This document shows, in pieces, positions 4,173 through 5,236 of a stretch of 5,236 nucleotides of DNA (its first letter is position 1; the number at the start of each line of letters is the position of its first letter). This stretch comes from Pseudolysinimonas_A sp965653335. Its GTDB lineage: Bacteria > Actinomycetota > Actinomycetes > Actinomycetales > Microbacteriaceae. The DNA lies in the NCBI GenBank assembly GCA_965653335.1, contig CBFGZU010000107.1:1-5236 (forward strand). The letters are read 5' to 3'. The position numbers and the translations under genes are program-made. The notes below the pieces were generated by a model that was not told where the DNA came from, did no database searches, and saw nothing but the letters and a program-made list of their open reading frames with translations.

Positions 4173-5236
4173 ATGGCGGGCAAGAAGGTGTTCGGGATCG
4201 TTCTCGCAGGCGGCGAAGGCAAGCGGCTGATGCCGTTGACGGCTGACCGGGCGAAGCCCGCTGTTCCGTTCGCCGGCGGCTATCGCCTCGTCGACTTCGC
4301 CCTGTCGAATCTTGTGAATTCGGGGTTGCGTCAGGTCGTCGTGCTCACCCAGTACAAGTCGCATTCGCTCGACCGCCACGTGTCGCAGACCTGGCGGCTG
4401 TCCGGGCTCCTCGGCGCGTATGTGGCCTCCGTGCCCGCGCAGCAGCGGCTCGGAAAGCGCTGGTTCGCGGGGTCCGCCGATGCGATCCTGCAGAGCCTCA
4501 ACCTGTTGCGGGATGAGCGTCCCGACATCGTCGTCGTCGTCGGCGCCGACCACGTCTACCGCATGGACTTCGCGCAGATGGTCGACGCGCACATCGAGTC
4601 CGGTGCGGGAGTCACCGTCGCGGCGATCCGGCAGCCGATCGCGCTCGCCGACCAGTTCGGGGTCATCGAACTCGACCCGGACGACCCGCATCGCATCGCG
4701 GCGTTCAAGGAGAAGCCGAAGGAGACGAGAGGCCTCGCCGACTCCCCCGGGGAGGTGCTCGCCTCGATGGGCAACTACGTCTTCGACGCCGACGTCCTCA
4801 TCGACGCGGTTCAGCGCGACGGTGAGCGGCCCGACTCCAACCACGACATGGGCGGCGACATCGTCCCCGACTTCGTCGCCCGTGGTGAGGCGGCGGCATA
4901 CGACCTGCAGCGCAACCTCGTTCCGGGGGCGACCGACCGCGACCGCTTCTACTGGCGCGACGTGGGAACGATCGAGTCGTTCTTCGACGCGCATCAAGAC
5001 CTCATCTCGGCACTTCCGGTCTTCAACCTCTACAACCGCGACTGGCCGATTTTCAGCCAGCAACTGAACTCCCCTCCGGCGAAGTTCGTGCGCGACGGTG
5101 AGAACGCCGTCGGCACCGCGATCGATTCGATCGTCTCTCTCGGGTGCGTCGTCTCCGGCGGTCACCTCGAGCGGAGCGTTCTCGGCCCGTGGGTCACGGT
5201 GGCATCCGGGGCGAAGGTCGTCGACTCGGTCGTTTT
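4173..5236 (+). CDS. glgC: Glucose-1-phosphate adenylyltransferase (ADP-glucose pyrophosphorylase), 3' end missing
   Basis: The frame is open from ATG at 4173 to the window edge: 354 codons plus two bases, of roughly 400-415 usual for the family. The enzyme makes ADP-glucose and pyrophosphate from ATP and glucose-1-phosphate, the committed step of bacterial glycogen synthesis. Visible motifs are the nucleotide-binding loop AGGEGKRLMPLT (12-23) leading into AKPAVPF, the second family signature WFAGSADAI (97-105), GADHVYRMD with catalytic-type Asp126, the FKEKP glucose-phosphate segment (178-182) and the third signature ASMGNYVFDAD (197-207). The start of the C-terminal beta-helix regulatory domain follows, with repeats such as SIVSLGCVVSGG and SVLGPWVTV. 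The start is chosen because MAGKKVFGIVLAGG matches actinobacterial GlgC proteins. It is divergent from glgA, which would use its product. Allosteric control is typical of the family, but the effectors cannot be predicted here. Confidence 0.96.
   Translation, partial: MAGKKVFGIVLAGGEGKRLMPLTADRAKPAVPFAGGYRLVDFALSNLVNSGLRQVVVLTQYKSHSLDRHVSQTWRLSGLLGAYVASVPAQQRLGKRWFAGSADAILQSLNLLRDERPDIVVVVGADHVYRMDFAQMVDAHIESGAGVTVAAIRQPIALADQFGVIELDPDDPHRIAAFKEKPKETRGLADSPGEVLASMGNYVFDADVLIDAVQRDGERPDSNHDMGGDIVPDFVARGEAAAYDLQRNLVPGATDRDRFYWRDVGTIESFFDAHQDLISALPVFNLYNRDWPIFSQQLNSPPAKFVRDGENAVGTAIDSIVSLGCVVSGGHLERSVLGPWVTVASGAKVVDSVV

Noticed and set aside
3320..4246. 308-codon plus-strand frame opposite glgA that runs into glgC
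   Set aside because: It overlaps conserved motifs of glgA and the glgC start, and its product has no recognisable domain.
4134..5165. 343-codon minus-strand frame opposite glgC
   Set aside because: The plus-strand frame carries all three ADP-glucose pyrophosphorylase signatures; the antisense frame is a compositional shadow rich in Asp, Val and Arg.

Overview
The window is ordinary chromosomal DNA from a high-GC actinobacterium. The family is most likely Microbacteriaceae or a close relative. The reasons are strong G/C preference at third codon positions, a Corynebacterium-type GT4 glycogen synthase divergent from glgC (the arrangement known for Rv1212c/Rv1213 in Mycobacterium tuberculosis), a zinc-free type B L31, and several start codons that look leaderless. 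I found no tRNA, rRNA, CRISPR array, insertion sequence or phage gene.

Layout, left to right. Bases 1-381 (+) are the 3' end of treS, trehalose synthase. Bases 431-1705 (+) encode a 424-residue two-domain protein: a DnaQ-like 3'-5' exonuclease fold that has lost its catalytic residues, an acidic Ala/Glu/Asp/Pro linker, and a Nudix hydrolase domain with a perfect Nudix box. A 14-bp tandem repeat covers its stop codon. Two strong hairpins follow, in the gap between this gene and the convergent rpmE2 (1805-2062, -). Upstream of rpmE2, on the same strand, are an ABC-type ATPase of the ModF/PhrA type (2132-2917, -) and glgA/glgM (2930-4123, -), which are 12 bp apart and probably co-transcribed. 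glgC (4173 to beyond the window end, +) is divergent from glgA across 49 bp that hold both putative -10 elements and an imperfect dyad. There is no gene-free stretch longer than 300 bases; the largest gap is 1706-1804.

Metabolic theme. GlgC makes ADP-glucose. The GT4 synthase uses it either to extend alpha-1,4-glucan or, like mycobacterial GlgM, to make maltose-1-phosphate for GlgE. TreS interconverts trehalose and maltose and can feed the same pathway through a maltokinase. The window therefore holds three pieces of alpha-glucan/trehalose metabolism, interrupted by unrelated genes. The least explained item is the pseudo-exonuclease/Nudix fusion. The rest belongs to well-known families, and I see no convincing wholly new system.
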